This document shows, piece after piece, positions 7,367 through 13,737 of a DNA stretch of 21,266 nt. Both the position numbers and the translations under genes were made by a program. The notes beneath the pieces are model-generated. The model was given only the letters and a program-made list of their open reading frames with translations. It searched no databases and was not told the DNA's origin. Source of the DNA: DATKSS01 sp049582065 (GTDB lineage Bacteria > Chloroflexota > Dormibacteria > Dormibacterales > Dormibacteraceae); contig JBAUTF010000036.1 of the NCBI GenBank assembly GCA_049582065.1, positions 1-21,266 on the forward strand. The letters are read 5' to 3'. How positions within the stretch are numbered: position 1 is the stretch's first letter; each line of letters opens with the position of its first letter.

Positions 7367-8104
7367 TCATATTTCGACTGCCATCCCGTCGCGGGCGGCT
7401 TTGACCTCGGTCCCGATCCTCTGCGTCAGGTCGGCGGCGAGCTCCCACGGATGCGCGCGCCAGACCGTCATGCCGTAATGCGTGAGGATCGCGAGCCGCG
7501 GCTTGGCCTCGCGGATGATCCGTTCGGCATCGTCGAGACAGAGGTGCGGCAGTTCGGCGTGGCACTGCATGAGCACGACGTGAATCACCATCACCTCCGC
7601 CTTGTGCTGCTCTGCGATGCCGTCGTAGTAGGCGGAGTCGGTGATCCAACCCAGCTTGTCGCCAAACCGGAACCCGTAGGTCTCGGACTGGTGCACATGC
7701 CGCGGGCTGGTCGTGAAGCTGATGTCGCCCACCGAATAGGACGTCTCGGGCGACAGCCTGACGATCTCGGATGGGAAGCGGCGCAAGTAATTCAGCACCA
7801 CCGGGTCCTCATCCAGGGCGTCGGCGGGGCAGTAAAGCCGCCCACGCTTGTGGAAGCCGCCTTCGGTCATGGCCTCGATCATCACGTTGACGTCGCCCGA
7901 ATGGTCGAGGTGGCGGTGGCTGAGGACGATGGCATCGAGCTTGGTCAGGTCGACCTTTCGCTTGGCGTACTGGACGATCGCGCCGGGCCCTGGGTCGAGG
8001 CTGATGCGCGTGCCGCCATCCTCGAGGTAGAGCCCGCCGGAGGCGGCCAGCTGCTTGGCGACCATGAATCGCGCCCCGGCCGTCCCCATGAAAGTGAGCT
8101 TCAC
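7367..8104 (-). CDS. Metallo-beta-lactamase-fold hydrolase
   Basis: A 245-residue protein of the MBL superfamily. The dinuclear metal motif HRHLDH (residues 63-68) follows the LDAIVLS strand. Further candidate ligands are in SPRHVHQSE, GWITDSAYYD and the late LTHYGM. The N-terminus MKLTFMGTAG with LDPGPGAI resembles RNase Z-like and archaeal MBL proteins more than glyoxalase II. There is no signal peptide, so it acts in the cytosol. The substrate is unknown. The GTG start lies only 9 bases from a stable hairpin of the 8114-8183 repeat, whose GGGGAAG arm is the only Shine-Dalgarno-like sequence available. The gene probably heads a unit with the small membrane protein and the GT87 gene. Confidence 0.82.
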   Translation of the reverse strand: MKLTFMGTAGARFMVAKQLAASGGLYLEDGGTRISLDPGPGAIVQYAKRKVDLTKLDAIVLSHRHLDHSGDVNVMIEAMTEGGFHKRGRLYCPADALDEDPVVLNYLRRFPSEIVRLSPETSYSVGDISFTTSPRHVHQSETYGFRFGDKLGWITDSAYYDGIAEQHKAEVMVIHVVLMQCHAELPHLCLDDAERIIREAKPRLAILTHYGMTVWRAHPWELAADLTQRIGTEVKAARDGMAVEI

Positions 8105-8113
8105 GTCAAATCA

Positions 8114-8183
8114 CTTCCCCGCTGGCGGGGAAGGTGGCGCCTCCCCACTGGTGGGGAGGTGGCGCGTAGCGCCGGAGGGGAGG
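8114..8183. repeat. Palindromic intergenic repeat with three hairpins
   Basis: Three inverted repeats lie side by side. Arms 8114-8122/8125-8133 give 9 bp around TG. Arms 8140-8148/8151-8159 give 9 bp around TG with nearly the same sequence. Arms 8161-8165/8169-8173 (GGCGC/GCGCC) surround GTA. The C-rich left arms can also pair with GGAGGGGAGG at 8174-8183. It fills most of the 112 bases between the ligase stop and the MBL start. No T-run follows on either strand, so it is not a classical terminator. The layout resembles dispersed REP-like elements of high-G+C bacteria, from memory only. One copy is seen in this window. Confidence 0.75.
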
Positions 8184-8216
8184 AATACCAGTGAGCAACG
8201 TCGCGGATGGGGAGAC

Positions 8217-9872
8217 TCATGTCTCGGCAACCTCGCTCAGCCGCACCTCCGACCGCTCGCCGAAATATCGGTCGTACAGCTCCGCGACCCTTTCCACCGT
8301 GTCGATCTCGTCGACCGGCTTGTCGTCCCGGATTCGCACGATGCGCGGAAACCGCAGCGCGTATCCGCTCAGGTGGCGCCGCGAGTGCTGGATCGAGTCG
8401 AACGCGACCTCGAGCACGACCTCGGGCCGCACCATCCGCACGTGCCCGAGGTCCTCGACCGTCATCTCCAGGAAGCGCTGGGTCATGGTGGCTATCTCGG
8501 CGTCGGTCAGCCCCGTGTAGGCCTTGCCGACGTTGACCAGCCTGCCCGAATCGGTGTCCTTGACCGCGAACGTGTAGTCGGAAAGCACCCCCTTGCGCTT
8601 GCCGTGGCCCCACTCGACGGCGGTGACAATGACGTCGAGGGTTGCCAGAGGACGCTTCAGCTTGAGCCAGGCCAGCCCGCGGCGCCCCGGGGTATACCGG
8701 CTGAGCGGATCCTTGACCATCAGACCTTCGTGGCCCCGGGCGCGGGTCTCGGCGAAGATCCGGTCCAGGTCGTCAGGTCCTCTTGCCTCTTCAACCCGCG
8801 CGAGCAGGTAAGGATGCTGGAGGCCAAGCCCTTCCAGCAGCTTGCGGCGCGTGTCGAGTGGCTCGTCGAGCAACGTCCTGCCGTTTAGCCACAGCAGGTC
8901 GAAGATCACCAGCGTCACCGGCACCTCGGCTCTCAGCTCGTCGGTCACCTTCTTGCGACCGAGGCGGTGCTGCAGCTCGAAGAAGCGCAGCACGCGGCCG
9001 CCGCGATGCGCCAGCACCTCGCCGTCGAACAACACATCATGGCCGATCGTGTGGGCATTTTCGGTCAGCTCGGGGAATGCGCTCGTCGTCTCCTTGAGGT
9101 CGCGCGAGAAGAGCTCGACGCGCTCGCCCTGGCGGTGCAGCTGGCAGCGGACGCCGTCGTATTTCTCCTCGGTCCACACCGTGTCCGCGCCCATGCGCTC
9201 GAACGCCTCGCCCGCGGTCTCGACCGGGCTGGCGAGCATGAAGCGCACCGGCTGAAAGAGCGTGACGGTCGTGGTTTCGAACTGCCTGTGCCGGCAGCGG
9301 ACGGCGGTCTCCCCGATATCGCCGGTGACCAGGTTCACGCGCTTCACCATGGTGATCGGCACTTCGAAAGCTTCGGCGATCGCTGCCTCGACCAGGCCCT
9401 CGCTGAGCCCGATCCGCAGCTCGCCGGCGATGATCTTGATCAAGAAGCGCGCGGCTTCCGGGTCCAGCCGGCGGACGATCTTCTCGAGAGCAGCGCCCTT
9501 GCCGGCGCCGCGCGCGGTCCGGATCGCGTCGAGCGCCTGCTCGACCTCGAGAAGCGAGACCGGTTCCGGCTTCGTCCGGCCTTCTAGCGCCTCGCCGGCC
9601 CAATCGCCGATGTCCGAATGCTTGCGAAAGATTGCGCCGAGCACATCCGGGTCGCGTCCCGAGACCGTGGTCACCACCTTGCTGATCGCGGACCAGCCAA
9701 GCCCGAGCGTCCTGCGCTGAGACTGGCCGACCGCTCGGCCGCTCATGAAGGTGGCGGCACGACGCAAGTCGTCATCTTCGAGTGAGCGGAGGTATGCGGC
9801 GACGATGCGGGTCTTCTCGAGGGTCGCGGGCGTGGCGCCGACCGCAGCCGCCTCGCGCGCGAAATCAATCAT
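8217..9872 (-). CDS. lig: ATP-dependent DNA ligase
   Basis: A 551-residue ligase of the archaeal/eukaryotic-like ATP-dependent class (LigB type of actinobacteria), which seals nicks through a lysyl-AMP intermediate. Residues about 1-200 form the N-terminal DNA-binding helical domain. The adenylation domain carries motif I EEKYDGVR with nucleophile Lys237, motif III LFDGEVL (281-287) with ELQHRLGRK after it, motif IV HEGLMVKD (381-388) and motif V WLKLKRP (402-408, with Lys404 and Lys406). The C-terminal OB domain runs to about 520 (VRPEVVLEVAFD, LRFPRIVRIRDDK). It lacks LigD's polymerase and nuclease domains. The ATG start has no clear Shine-Dalgarno. It is divergent from two tiny Cys-rich genes, beyond which lies an MBL exonuclease gene. 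Confidence 0.95.
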   Translation of the reverse strand: MIDFAREAAAVGATPATLEKTRIVAAYLRSLEDDDLRRAATFMSGRAVGQSQRRTLGLGWSAISKVVTTVSGRDPDVLGAIFRKHSDIGDWAGEALEGRTKPEPVSLLEVEQALDAIRTARGAGKGAALEKIVRRLDPEAARFLIKIIAGELRIGLSEGLVEAAIAEAFEVPITMVKRVNLVTGDIGETAVRCRHRQFETTTVTLFQPVRFMLASPVETAGEAFERMGADTVWTEEKYDGVRCQLHRQGERVELFSRDLKETTSAFPELTENAHTIGHDVLFDGEVLAHRGGRVLRFFELQHRLGRKKVTDELRAEVPVTLVIFDLLWLNGRTLLDEPLDTRRKLLEGLGLQHPYLLARVEEARGPDDLDRIFAETRARGHEGLMVKDPLSRYTPGRRGLAWLKLKRPLATLDVIVTAVEWGHGKRKGVLSDYTFAVKDTDSGRLVNVGKAYTGLTDAEIATMTQRFLEMTVEDLGHVRMVRPEVVLEVAFDSIQHSRRHLSGYALRFPRIVRIRDDKPVDEIDTVERVAELYDRYFGERSEVRLSEVAET

Positions 9873-9901
9873 CGAGGCGAAACGAACCGGAATCTTGGGG
9901 T

Positions 9902-9939
9902 CCCCGCGAGCTCACGCTGAAGGCTCGGAGTTCGCGGGG
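9902..9939. promoter_or_regulatory. Long inverted repeat between divergent ligase and small-protein genes
   Basis: CCCCGCGA (9902-9909) is perfectly complementary to TCGCGGGG (9932-9939). An inner CTC/GAG (9911-9913/9928-9930) extends the pairing past one mismatch around a loop of about 14 bases. The right arm overlaps where the -35 of the rightward promoter (-10 at 9955) should be, and the left arm is 30 bases upstream of the ligase ATG. It could be an operator or an RNA hairpin in the ligase leader. No regulator is assigned. Confidence 0.45.
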
Positions 9940-9954
9940 GTCTTCACGGTGGCC

Positions 9955-9960
9955 TATCGT
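9955..9960 (+). promoter_or_regulatory. -10 box of a probable leaderless promoter
   Basis: TATCGT ends 8 bases before the ATG at 9969, with no Shine-Dalgarno. It supports the start of the 70-residue protein and a transcript covering both small genes. Confidence 0.5.
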
Positions 9961-9968
9961 AATTCTCG

Positions 9969-10181
9969 ATGCGCCGCTGCCCGTACCTCGAGGAGTTCAT
10001 GAAAGAGCGCCGGTCGCTGCTCCGCGTCTACCGCTTCGACTGCCACGTTGACCGTAAGTCGAAGCGCAAGTACGCATTGAGCGACAGCCCGCCCATCTGC
10101 GTTCGCAACTTCGAGGATTGCCCCCTTTACCAATCCGAGAAGCGACGCGAGGATCACACCATCACGCGATACACGGATTGA
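9969..10181 (+). CDS. Small four-cysteine protein of unknown function
   Basis: A 70-residue basic protein that I cannot assign. The four cysteines at 4, 25, 44 and 51 (CPYLEEF, FDCHVDRK, PPICV, DCPLY), with His26, suggest one metal site, zinc or an iron-sulfur cluster. The paired CP contexts at 4 and 51 look symmetrical. The segment KERRSLLRVYRF is a likely helix and strand with many arginines, compatible with nucleic-acid contact. There is no signal or membrane segment. The ATG is 8 bases after a TATCGT box. The stop overlaps the next gene's TTG start as TTGA, so the two are coupled. The pair is inserted between a DNA ligase and an MBL exonuclease gene, both on the other strand. Confidence 0.7.
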   Translation: MRRCPYLEEFMKERRSLLRVYRFDCHVDRKSKRKYALSDSPPICVRNFEDCPLYQSEKRREDHTITRYTD

Positions 10182-10534
10182 ACTGCCCGGTCTGCTCGGC
10201 CCCAGCGCTGCCGCTCGACGGCGCCTGCGTGTTCTGCCACGCGCCGATGAGCGGCGAGGAGGACACCTCCGAGCTCCTCGCCTACCTCGCGGAGCGGATC
10301 CCGATCGCCCACTCCAGACGCGGCCACCTGAACCGCGGGCCGATCACAGAGGTTGTCGTGGAGGTGGAGGGCCGCACCTTTCGGGCCCGCGCCAAGAACG
10401 AGACGCTCGAGCTCGCGCCGCCCGTGCACTTGACGGCGTGGGTCGACCTGCTGATCGCCAAGCTGAGCGACGCTGCGGCAGGCGACGCGGACCTGCGCCG
10501 CGCGGTCCTACGCTCGGGCTGGGCGCTGCGCTAA
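10178..10534 (+). CDS. Small protein with an N-terminal zinc ribbon
   Basis: A 118-residue protein when read from TTG 10178. Residues 3-20 form a zinc-ribbon knuckle pair, CPVC (3-6) and CVFC (17-20). The rest contains a charged helix (SELLAYLAERIP), a two-strand segment (TEVVVEVEGRTFRARAK) and a C-terminal helical part ending RSGWALR. TTG 10178 is preferred because it overlaps the previous stop as TTGA and begins right at the zinc ribbon. The open frame extends to 10118, but that would overlap the previous gene by 64 bases. It converges on the exonuclease gene with a 4-base overlap (CTAA, 10531-10534). The family is not recognised; metal binding is well supported, the partner is unknown. Confidence 0.7.
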   Translation: MNCPVCSAPALPLDGACVFCHAPMSGEEDTSELLAYLAERIPIAHSRRGHLNRGPITEVVVEVEGRTFRARAKNETLELAPPVHLTAWVDLLIAKLSDAAAGDADLRRAVLRSGWALR

Positions 10535-11499
10535 AGAGCCAGCAGAAGCTGCTCGGTCGCTTCTAGAGCCGAAGCGCGCACGCCGCGCTTGCGCAGGTGG
10601 CGCGCGAAATCCTCGGTGTAGCCGTGCACCGTGTACACCTGGTCCGCGCCGGACTGCCCGACGACCTCGATGAGCTCGTCGAAATCGCAGTGGTCAGACA
10701 GGTCGAAAGCGGCGTCGGCGCCGAAGAGCCGCGCGAAGTCCGCATCCTTCGCCCAGCCGGAGATCAGCGCCGTCCGGTATCGGCCGAGGCGGCGCACCTC
10801 GTCTTTCCCGGCCGGAGGTGAGATGACGACGCGACCGGCGGGCGCATCCGCGTCCAGCTCCACCCACTCCGGGAGAGAACGGCCCGCCGCGGCGTAGTCG
10901 CGCGCGCATGGCGCGCAGCGCTTCTCGAGCGCGAAAGTGAAGCCGTAAGGAGCCAGCGCGAGCATCACCTCCTCGGTCTTGCCTAGCGCGTGGCAGAGCA
11001 GGACAGGGGTGACGTGGCTGTCGAGCGCGCGCCGGCACCAACGAGCGATCGCCTCGATCGTCGAGTCGGGGTCACCGAAACGGAAATGGGGGCGTCCGTA
11101 CGTCGTCTCGACGATGAGGACGTCGGCCTTCGGCACGAAAGTCGACGGCGACCCGGCCGCCTGGCGGACCTTGATGTCGCCTGTGTACAGGAGCCTTGTG
11201 CCGCCATGCTCGAACAGGAGCTGCGCCGAGCCGAGCATGTGGCCGGCGGGGTAGAGGGTGACCGTCGCCTGCCCGCGGCGCATCTCCTCGCGGTAACCGA
11301 GCATCCGCCAGCCGCGCGGCCGTCGCGTCTCCGGGATCAGGGCGAGCGTCTGCGGGGTGAGGAGAGCTTCCTTGTGCCGGCGCGCGTGGTCCGTATGCGC
11401 ATGGGAGATGAACGCGAAGCTGCGCACCACCAGTGGGTCGAGCCACAGCCGGTGACCAGGCAGCGATACGCCGCGGTCCCAAACCACCTCGCGAGTCAT
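10531..11499 (-). CDS. MBL-fold exonuclease, ligase-associated/SNM1-Artemis-like type
   Basis: A 322-residue nuclease-type MBL protein resembling the 'ligase-associated DNA damage response exonuclease' family. In order it has SHAHTDHA (metal motif 2), YPAGHMLGSAQ (motif 3), LYTGDIK (metal-bridging Asp), a VETTYGRPHFRF segment, CHALGKTEEVM, and late DLSDHCDFDELI and VHGYTEDFA segments matching the beta-CASP-like tail. In families where it is studied, the gene sits beside an ATP-dependent ligase and an Lhr-like helicase. Here the ligase is 0.66 kb away and no helicase is in the window. The frame is open to a TTG at 11538, but ATG 11499, 10 bases after the nnrE stop, fits the operon better. Confidence 0.85.
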   Translation of the reverse strand: MTREVVWDRGVSLPGHRLWLDPLVVRSFAFISHAHTDHARRHKEALLTPQTLALIPETRRPRGWRMLGYREEMRRGQATVTLYPAGHMLGSAQLLFEHGGTRLLYTGDIKVRQAAGSPSTFVPKADVLIVETTYGRPHFRFGDPDSTIEAIARWCRRALDSHVTPVLLCHALGKTEEVMLALAPYGFTFALEKRCAPCARDYAAAGRSLPEWVELDADAPAGRVVISPPAGKDEVRRLGRYRTALISGWAKDADFARLFGADAAFDLSDHCDFDELIEVVGQSGADQVYTVHGYTEDFARHLRKRGVRASALEATEQLLLAL

Positions 11500-11509
11500 C
11501 CGGTAGTGC

Positions 11510-12208
11510 TCACAGCCTGAAAGCCGTCGATTGAGCAAACAGGCCGGGCGGAACTCTTATCCCGAGGGCCGCATATGCCTCGAAAGGCACGCCGATGTCG
11601 GCGACCCAGATCTCGCCTGCCAGCCGGGGGCCGTCAGCGATCGTCAGGCCGGCCTTGGGCAGCCCCAGGGTTACCGTGGTCGTAGCGCGCACAGCTGGAG
11701 CGTAGGCGACGCCCGAGTCGGCGTCGAGCCCGGACGGCACATCGACGGCGACGACCGGCAGGCCCGATCCGTTGATCGCCTCGACCCACTCGGCAAAGCG
11801 ACCCTCGGGAGCACGTGAGATCCCGGTCCCGAAGATGGCGTCGGCGACCATGAGGGCGCCCACGAGGTCCAGTTCGCCCGATACCTCGACCCCGATGCGC
11901 CGCAGCGCTTCCAGCTCCCGCGCGGCCGGGCCGCGCAGGCGCTCGATGCCGGCGCAGGAGACGCTCGCCAGCCTGCCCCAGCGATGCAGGTGGCGGGCCG
12001 CCGCCAGGCCGTCGCCGGCGTTGTTGCCGGCGCCGCACACGACGGCCGTCATCTCGGTGCAGAACCCCGCCACCTGCCAGCCGGCCGCCTCCATGAGCCA
12101 GTCGACCGAGATGCCGAACCGCTCCGCGGCGAGCGCGTCGACCTCTTTGACCTGGGCGCTACTGAGGTGGGGTAGGCCGCTGGACGACAAACGAGCAGTA
12201 GGGGTCAC
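11510..12208 (-). CDS. nnrE: NAD(P)H-hydrate epimerase (YjeF N-terminal domain)
   Basis: Interconverts the R and S forms of damaged NADHX/NADPHX so that the dehydratase can repair them. The 232-residue protein has the Rossmann-like YjeF_N features: SSAQVKEVDALA at the N-terminus, GAGNNAGDGL (59-68, normally GNNGGDG), DAIFGTGISR (123-132) with the catalytic-region Asp123, DVPSGLDADSG (156-166) and TVTLGLPKAGL. The usual C-terminal dehydratase NnrD is not fused and not in the window. The start lies inside the upstream regulator gene: ATG 12208 overlaps it by 50 bases, while TTG 12190 would overlap by 32. Translation is probably coupled to the regulator. The exonuclease follows 10 bases downstream. 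Confidence 0.9.
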   Translation of the reverse strand: MTPTARLSSSGLPHLSSAQVKEVDALAAERFGISVDWLMEAAGWQVAGFCTEMTAVVCGAGNNAGDGLAAARHLHRWGRLASVSCAGIERLRGPAARELEALRRIGVEVSGELDLVGALMVADAIFGTGISRAPEGRFAEWVEAINGSGLPVVAVDVPSGLDADSGVAYAPAVRATTTVTLGLPKAGLTIADGPRLAGEIWVADIGVPFEAYAALGIRVPPGLFAQSTAFRL

Positions 12209-12791
12209 GGCGGTGGATGGAATCGGCTTGCGAGACCGGTGCGCCGAGCAAGCGCGTGATGAGATGGGGGGTGATGGTGCAGACCTGCGGAAACTTCAAC
12301 GCGGTGTTTCGGAACGGGCAGTTGTGGATCGTCACCTTGACGCCCTCGGGCGTGTCGCTCTGCTCCGCCAGAGTGCCCGCTCGCCCGATCCAGGCCACCA
12401 CGCGGTGCAGCTTCTCGTCGAAATCGAGCCCTTCCAGTTCGTGCTCGATGCCGCGTGCATGTCGCTCCGCGACCCGGGCGAAGACCTCGTCGAGAGCTCC
12501 TGGGCCGCCCATCTCCTGGACCTCCTGCAGGACCATCGTGGCGAGCTGCCCGTAGCGCTTCGGGAACACCGAATCGGCGCGCTCGGTGAGGGAGAAGAGC
12601 AGCGCGGGGCGGCCGCGGCCGCTGCGCTCGGGATGGCTCACGACGAAGCCGTCGCGCTCGAGGTTGGTCAGGTGCTGGCGCACCGCGTTCGGGGTTACTC
12701 CGAGGTCGGACGCGATGGTTTCCGCGCTGCATCTGCGCTTGCGCCGGAGCAGCTCGAGGACCTCCATGCGGGTCGAGCGGCCGGCGATCAC
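12159..12791 (-). CDS. SufR-like winged-helix regulator with conserved cysteines
   Basis: A 210-residue regulator. Residues about 5-70 form a winged helix (CSAETIASDLGVTPNAVRQHLTNLERDGFV, then the wing SGRGRPALLFSLT). The C-terminal half ends in cysteines at 158, 171 and 199 (HNCPF, PQVCTI, DPYCSF), spaced C-x12-C-x27-C. This matches the iron-sulfur ligands of the SufR family except that the optional middle Cys is absent. SufR proteins sense Fe-S status and repress suf operons, but no suf gene is in this window. The GTG start has GGAGG 8 bases upstream. A palindrome at 12819-12834 overlaps its probable -10 box, suggesting autoregulation. It heads the nnrE-exonuclease operon and diverges from the 104-residue gene. 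Confidence 0.82.
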   Translation of the reverse strand: MIAGRSTRMEVLELLRRKRRCSAETIASDLGVTPNAVRQHLTNLERDGFVVSHPERSGRGRPALLFSLTERADSVFPKRYGQLATMVLQEVQEMGGPGALDEVFARVAERHARGIEHELEGLDFDEKLHRVVAWIGRAGTLAEQSDTPEGVKVTIHNCPFRNTALKFPQVCTITPHLITRLLGAPVSQADSIHRRDPYCSFVVQRPTPPQ

Positions 12792-12818
12792 CAGGGGAAC
12801 CTCCGGCGGCGGAACGGC

Positions 12819-12834
12819 ATGCTGGCAACAGCAT
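12819..12834. promoter_or_regulatory. Palindromic operator candidate in front of the SufR-like gene
   Basis: ATGCTG-GCAA-CAGCAT is a perfect 6-bp inverted repeat with a 4-base spacer. It covers the only good -10 candidate for the regulator (TATGCT, 12835-12830 on the minus strand), about 38 bases before the GTG. It is the natural site for autorepression. The -35 of the divergent promoter is only 25 bases away, so both directions could be controlled. Confidence 0.55.
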
Positions 12835-12858
12835 AAACCGATTTATTACAGGGAGTTC

Positions 12859-12886
12859 TTGACAAAAGGCAGGAGCGTCTTAAACT
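12859..12886 (+). promoter_or_regulatory. Strong sigma70-type promoter of the 104-residue gene
   Basis: A consensus -35 TTGACA (12859-12864), a 16-base spacer and -10 TAAACT (12881-12886). A GGAGAG Shine-Dalgarno starts a few bases later, giving a short leader before the ATG at 12907. This is one of only two consensus -35 boxes I find ahead of a gene here. Confidence 0.75.
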
Positions 12887-12906
12887 TGGTGGCAGGAGAG
12901 AGAAAA

Positions 12907-13221
12907 ATGCCACTGATCAAGCAGGCAAGCCACGCCATCGAGCACATGACCGCCCGCGAGAGGCGCATCCAGCGGGCCAAGTACGCCCGCAGGAACAAGA
13001 TGCACTACATCGACAAGCTCCTCAACGAGCTCGAGATGTTGAACCTGGCGGACCAGCGGCAGATGCCGCCGGTGCTGTCGGTCGCGATCAACAAGGTCAT
13101 CGAGGAGTCGCCCGAGGTGACGGTCCTGGCCCAGGCCAAGCCCGCCTCCGTGATGGAGGCGATGGACGCCCTGTACGAGATCCAGGACAGCCTCATGTAC
13201 AACCAGATCGAGGACGAGTAA
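12907..13221 (+). CDS. Orphan 104-residue charged protein of unknown function
   Basis: I do not recognise this soluble protein. Residues 1-40 are strongly basic and probably helical (TARERRIQRAKYARRNK). The middle (LLNELEMLNLADQRQMPPVLSVAINKVIEE) and C-terminus (SVMEAMDALYEIQDSLMY) are acidic, amphipathic and helical, ending in EDE. There is no cysteine, signal or membrane segment. The ATG at 12907 is fixed by a GGAGAG site 6-8 bases upstream; the frame stays open further 5' only through the divergent regulator region. A consensus promoter in front and a strong terminator behind make it monocistronic and probably highly expressed. It is divergent from the SufR-like regulator, which may control it. 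The charge split suggests RNA, DNA or ribosome contact, as speculation. Confidence 0.75.
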   Translation: MPLIKQASHAIEHMTARERRIQRAKYARRNKMHYIDKLLNELEMLNLADQRQMPPVLSVAINKVIEESPEVTVLAQAKPASVMEAMDALYEIQDSLMYNQIEDE

Positions 13222-13249
13222 GCCCACCCTGCTCGCTGGATAGTTTCCA

Positions 13250-13287
13250 AGGCCGGTTTCGGATTTCGAAGCCGGCCTCTTCTATTT
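13250..13287 (+). terminator. Rho-independent terminator of the 104-residue gene
   Basis: Arms 13250-13261 and 13267-13278 pair over 12 bp with a single G-T wobble around the loop GATTT. The T-rich tail CTTCTATTT (13279-13287) follows. It begins 28 bases after the stop codon and isolates this gene from the downstream arsR promoter. Confidence 0.85.
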
Positions 13288-13304
13288 GCCGGCGACGACG
13301 CCTC

Positions 13305-13333
13305 TTGACAGGATATCGCCGGGCCGGTATTCT
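13305..13333 (+). promoter_or_regulatory. Consensus sigma70-type promoter of the arsR-SRPBCC unit
   Basis: -35 TTGACA (13305-13310), an ideal 17-base spacer and -10 TATTCT (13328-13333). The predicted start falls near 13340, inside the palindrome at 13339-13354. Confidence 0.85.
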
Positions 13334-13338
13334 ACCGA

Positions 13339-13354
13339 CTAGCTAATTAACTAG
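13339..13354. promoter_or_regulatory. ArsR operator candidate
   Basis: CTAG-C-TAATTA-A-CTAG is a 16-bp inverted repeat with one mismatched pair, centred on TAATTA. It is strikingly A+T-rich against its G+C-rich surroundings. It overlaps the expected transcription start, so a bound repressor would block initiation. ArsR-family dimers typically bind such imperfect palindromes. Confidence 0.7.
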
Positions 13355-13371
13355 ATAGAGAACTACGAGAA

Positions 13372-13737
13372 ATGGCATCCGATCACCTGAGCGTCACGTT
13401 TGCAGCCCTCGCCGACCCCACCCGGCGAGCGATCCTGGCTCGTCTTTCACAGGGCGAGGCGTCGGTCACGGAGCTGGCCAAACCGTTCGACCTAAGCCTC
13501 CCCGGCGTCTCCAAACACCTGAAGGTGCTGCAGCGCGCCGGCCTGATCACGCAGAGCCGAAGCGCGCAGTGGCGGCCGTGCCGCCTCGAAGGCGGGCGCC
13601 TGAAGGAGGCGTCCGAGTGGGTGGGGGAGTACAGGAGGTTCTGGGACGAGAGCTTCCAGCGCCTGGACGAAGTTCTGCAGGAAATAATCAAAGAGGAGAA
13701 GCAACGCGATGAGCACCAAGGAGGCCACGATGCCTGA
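13372..13737 (+). CDS. ArsR/SmtB-family winged-helix repressor
   Basis: A 121-residue repressor. The signature LADPTRRAILARLSQGEASVTELAKPFDLSLPGVSKHLKVLQRAGLI covers helices 1-4, with the recognition helix near SLPGVSKHLKVLQ (about 43-55). The wing follows (SRSAQWRPCRLEGGRLKEA). The single Cys in the wing and the absence of a metal-type CVCD motif indicate the non-metal subgroup usually paired with SRPBCC/AHSA1 proteins, where the repressor controls its own operon. The ATG is fixed by the promoter and operator upstream. The next gene starts inside its 3' end, so translation is coupled. The inducer is unknown. Confidence 0.93.
   Translation: MASDHLSVTFAALADPTRRAILARLSQGEASVTELAKPFDLSLPGVSKHLKVLQRAGLITQSRSAQWRPCRLEGGRLKEASEWVGEYRRFWDESFQRLDEVLQEIIKEEKQRDEHQGGHDA

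Noticed and set aside
8110..8186. Reading the triple hairpin as a CRISPR fragment or terminator
   Set aside because: There are no regularly spaced identical repeats with spacers, no cas gene and no T-run; a palindromic intergenic repeat explains it better.
11510..12208. Bifunctional NnrE-NnrD (Nnr) enzyme
   Set aside because: The frame ends after the epimerase domain and the next gene is an MBL exonuclease; no dehydratase domain is present.
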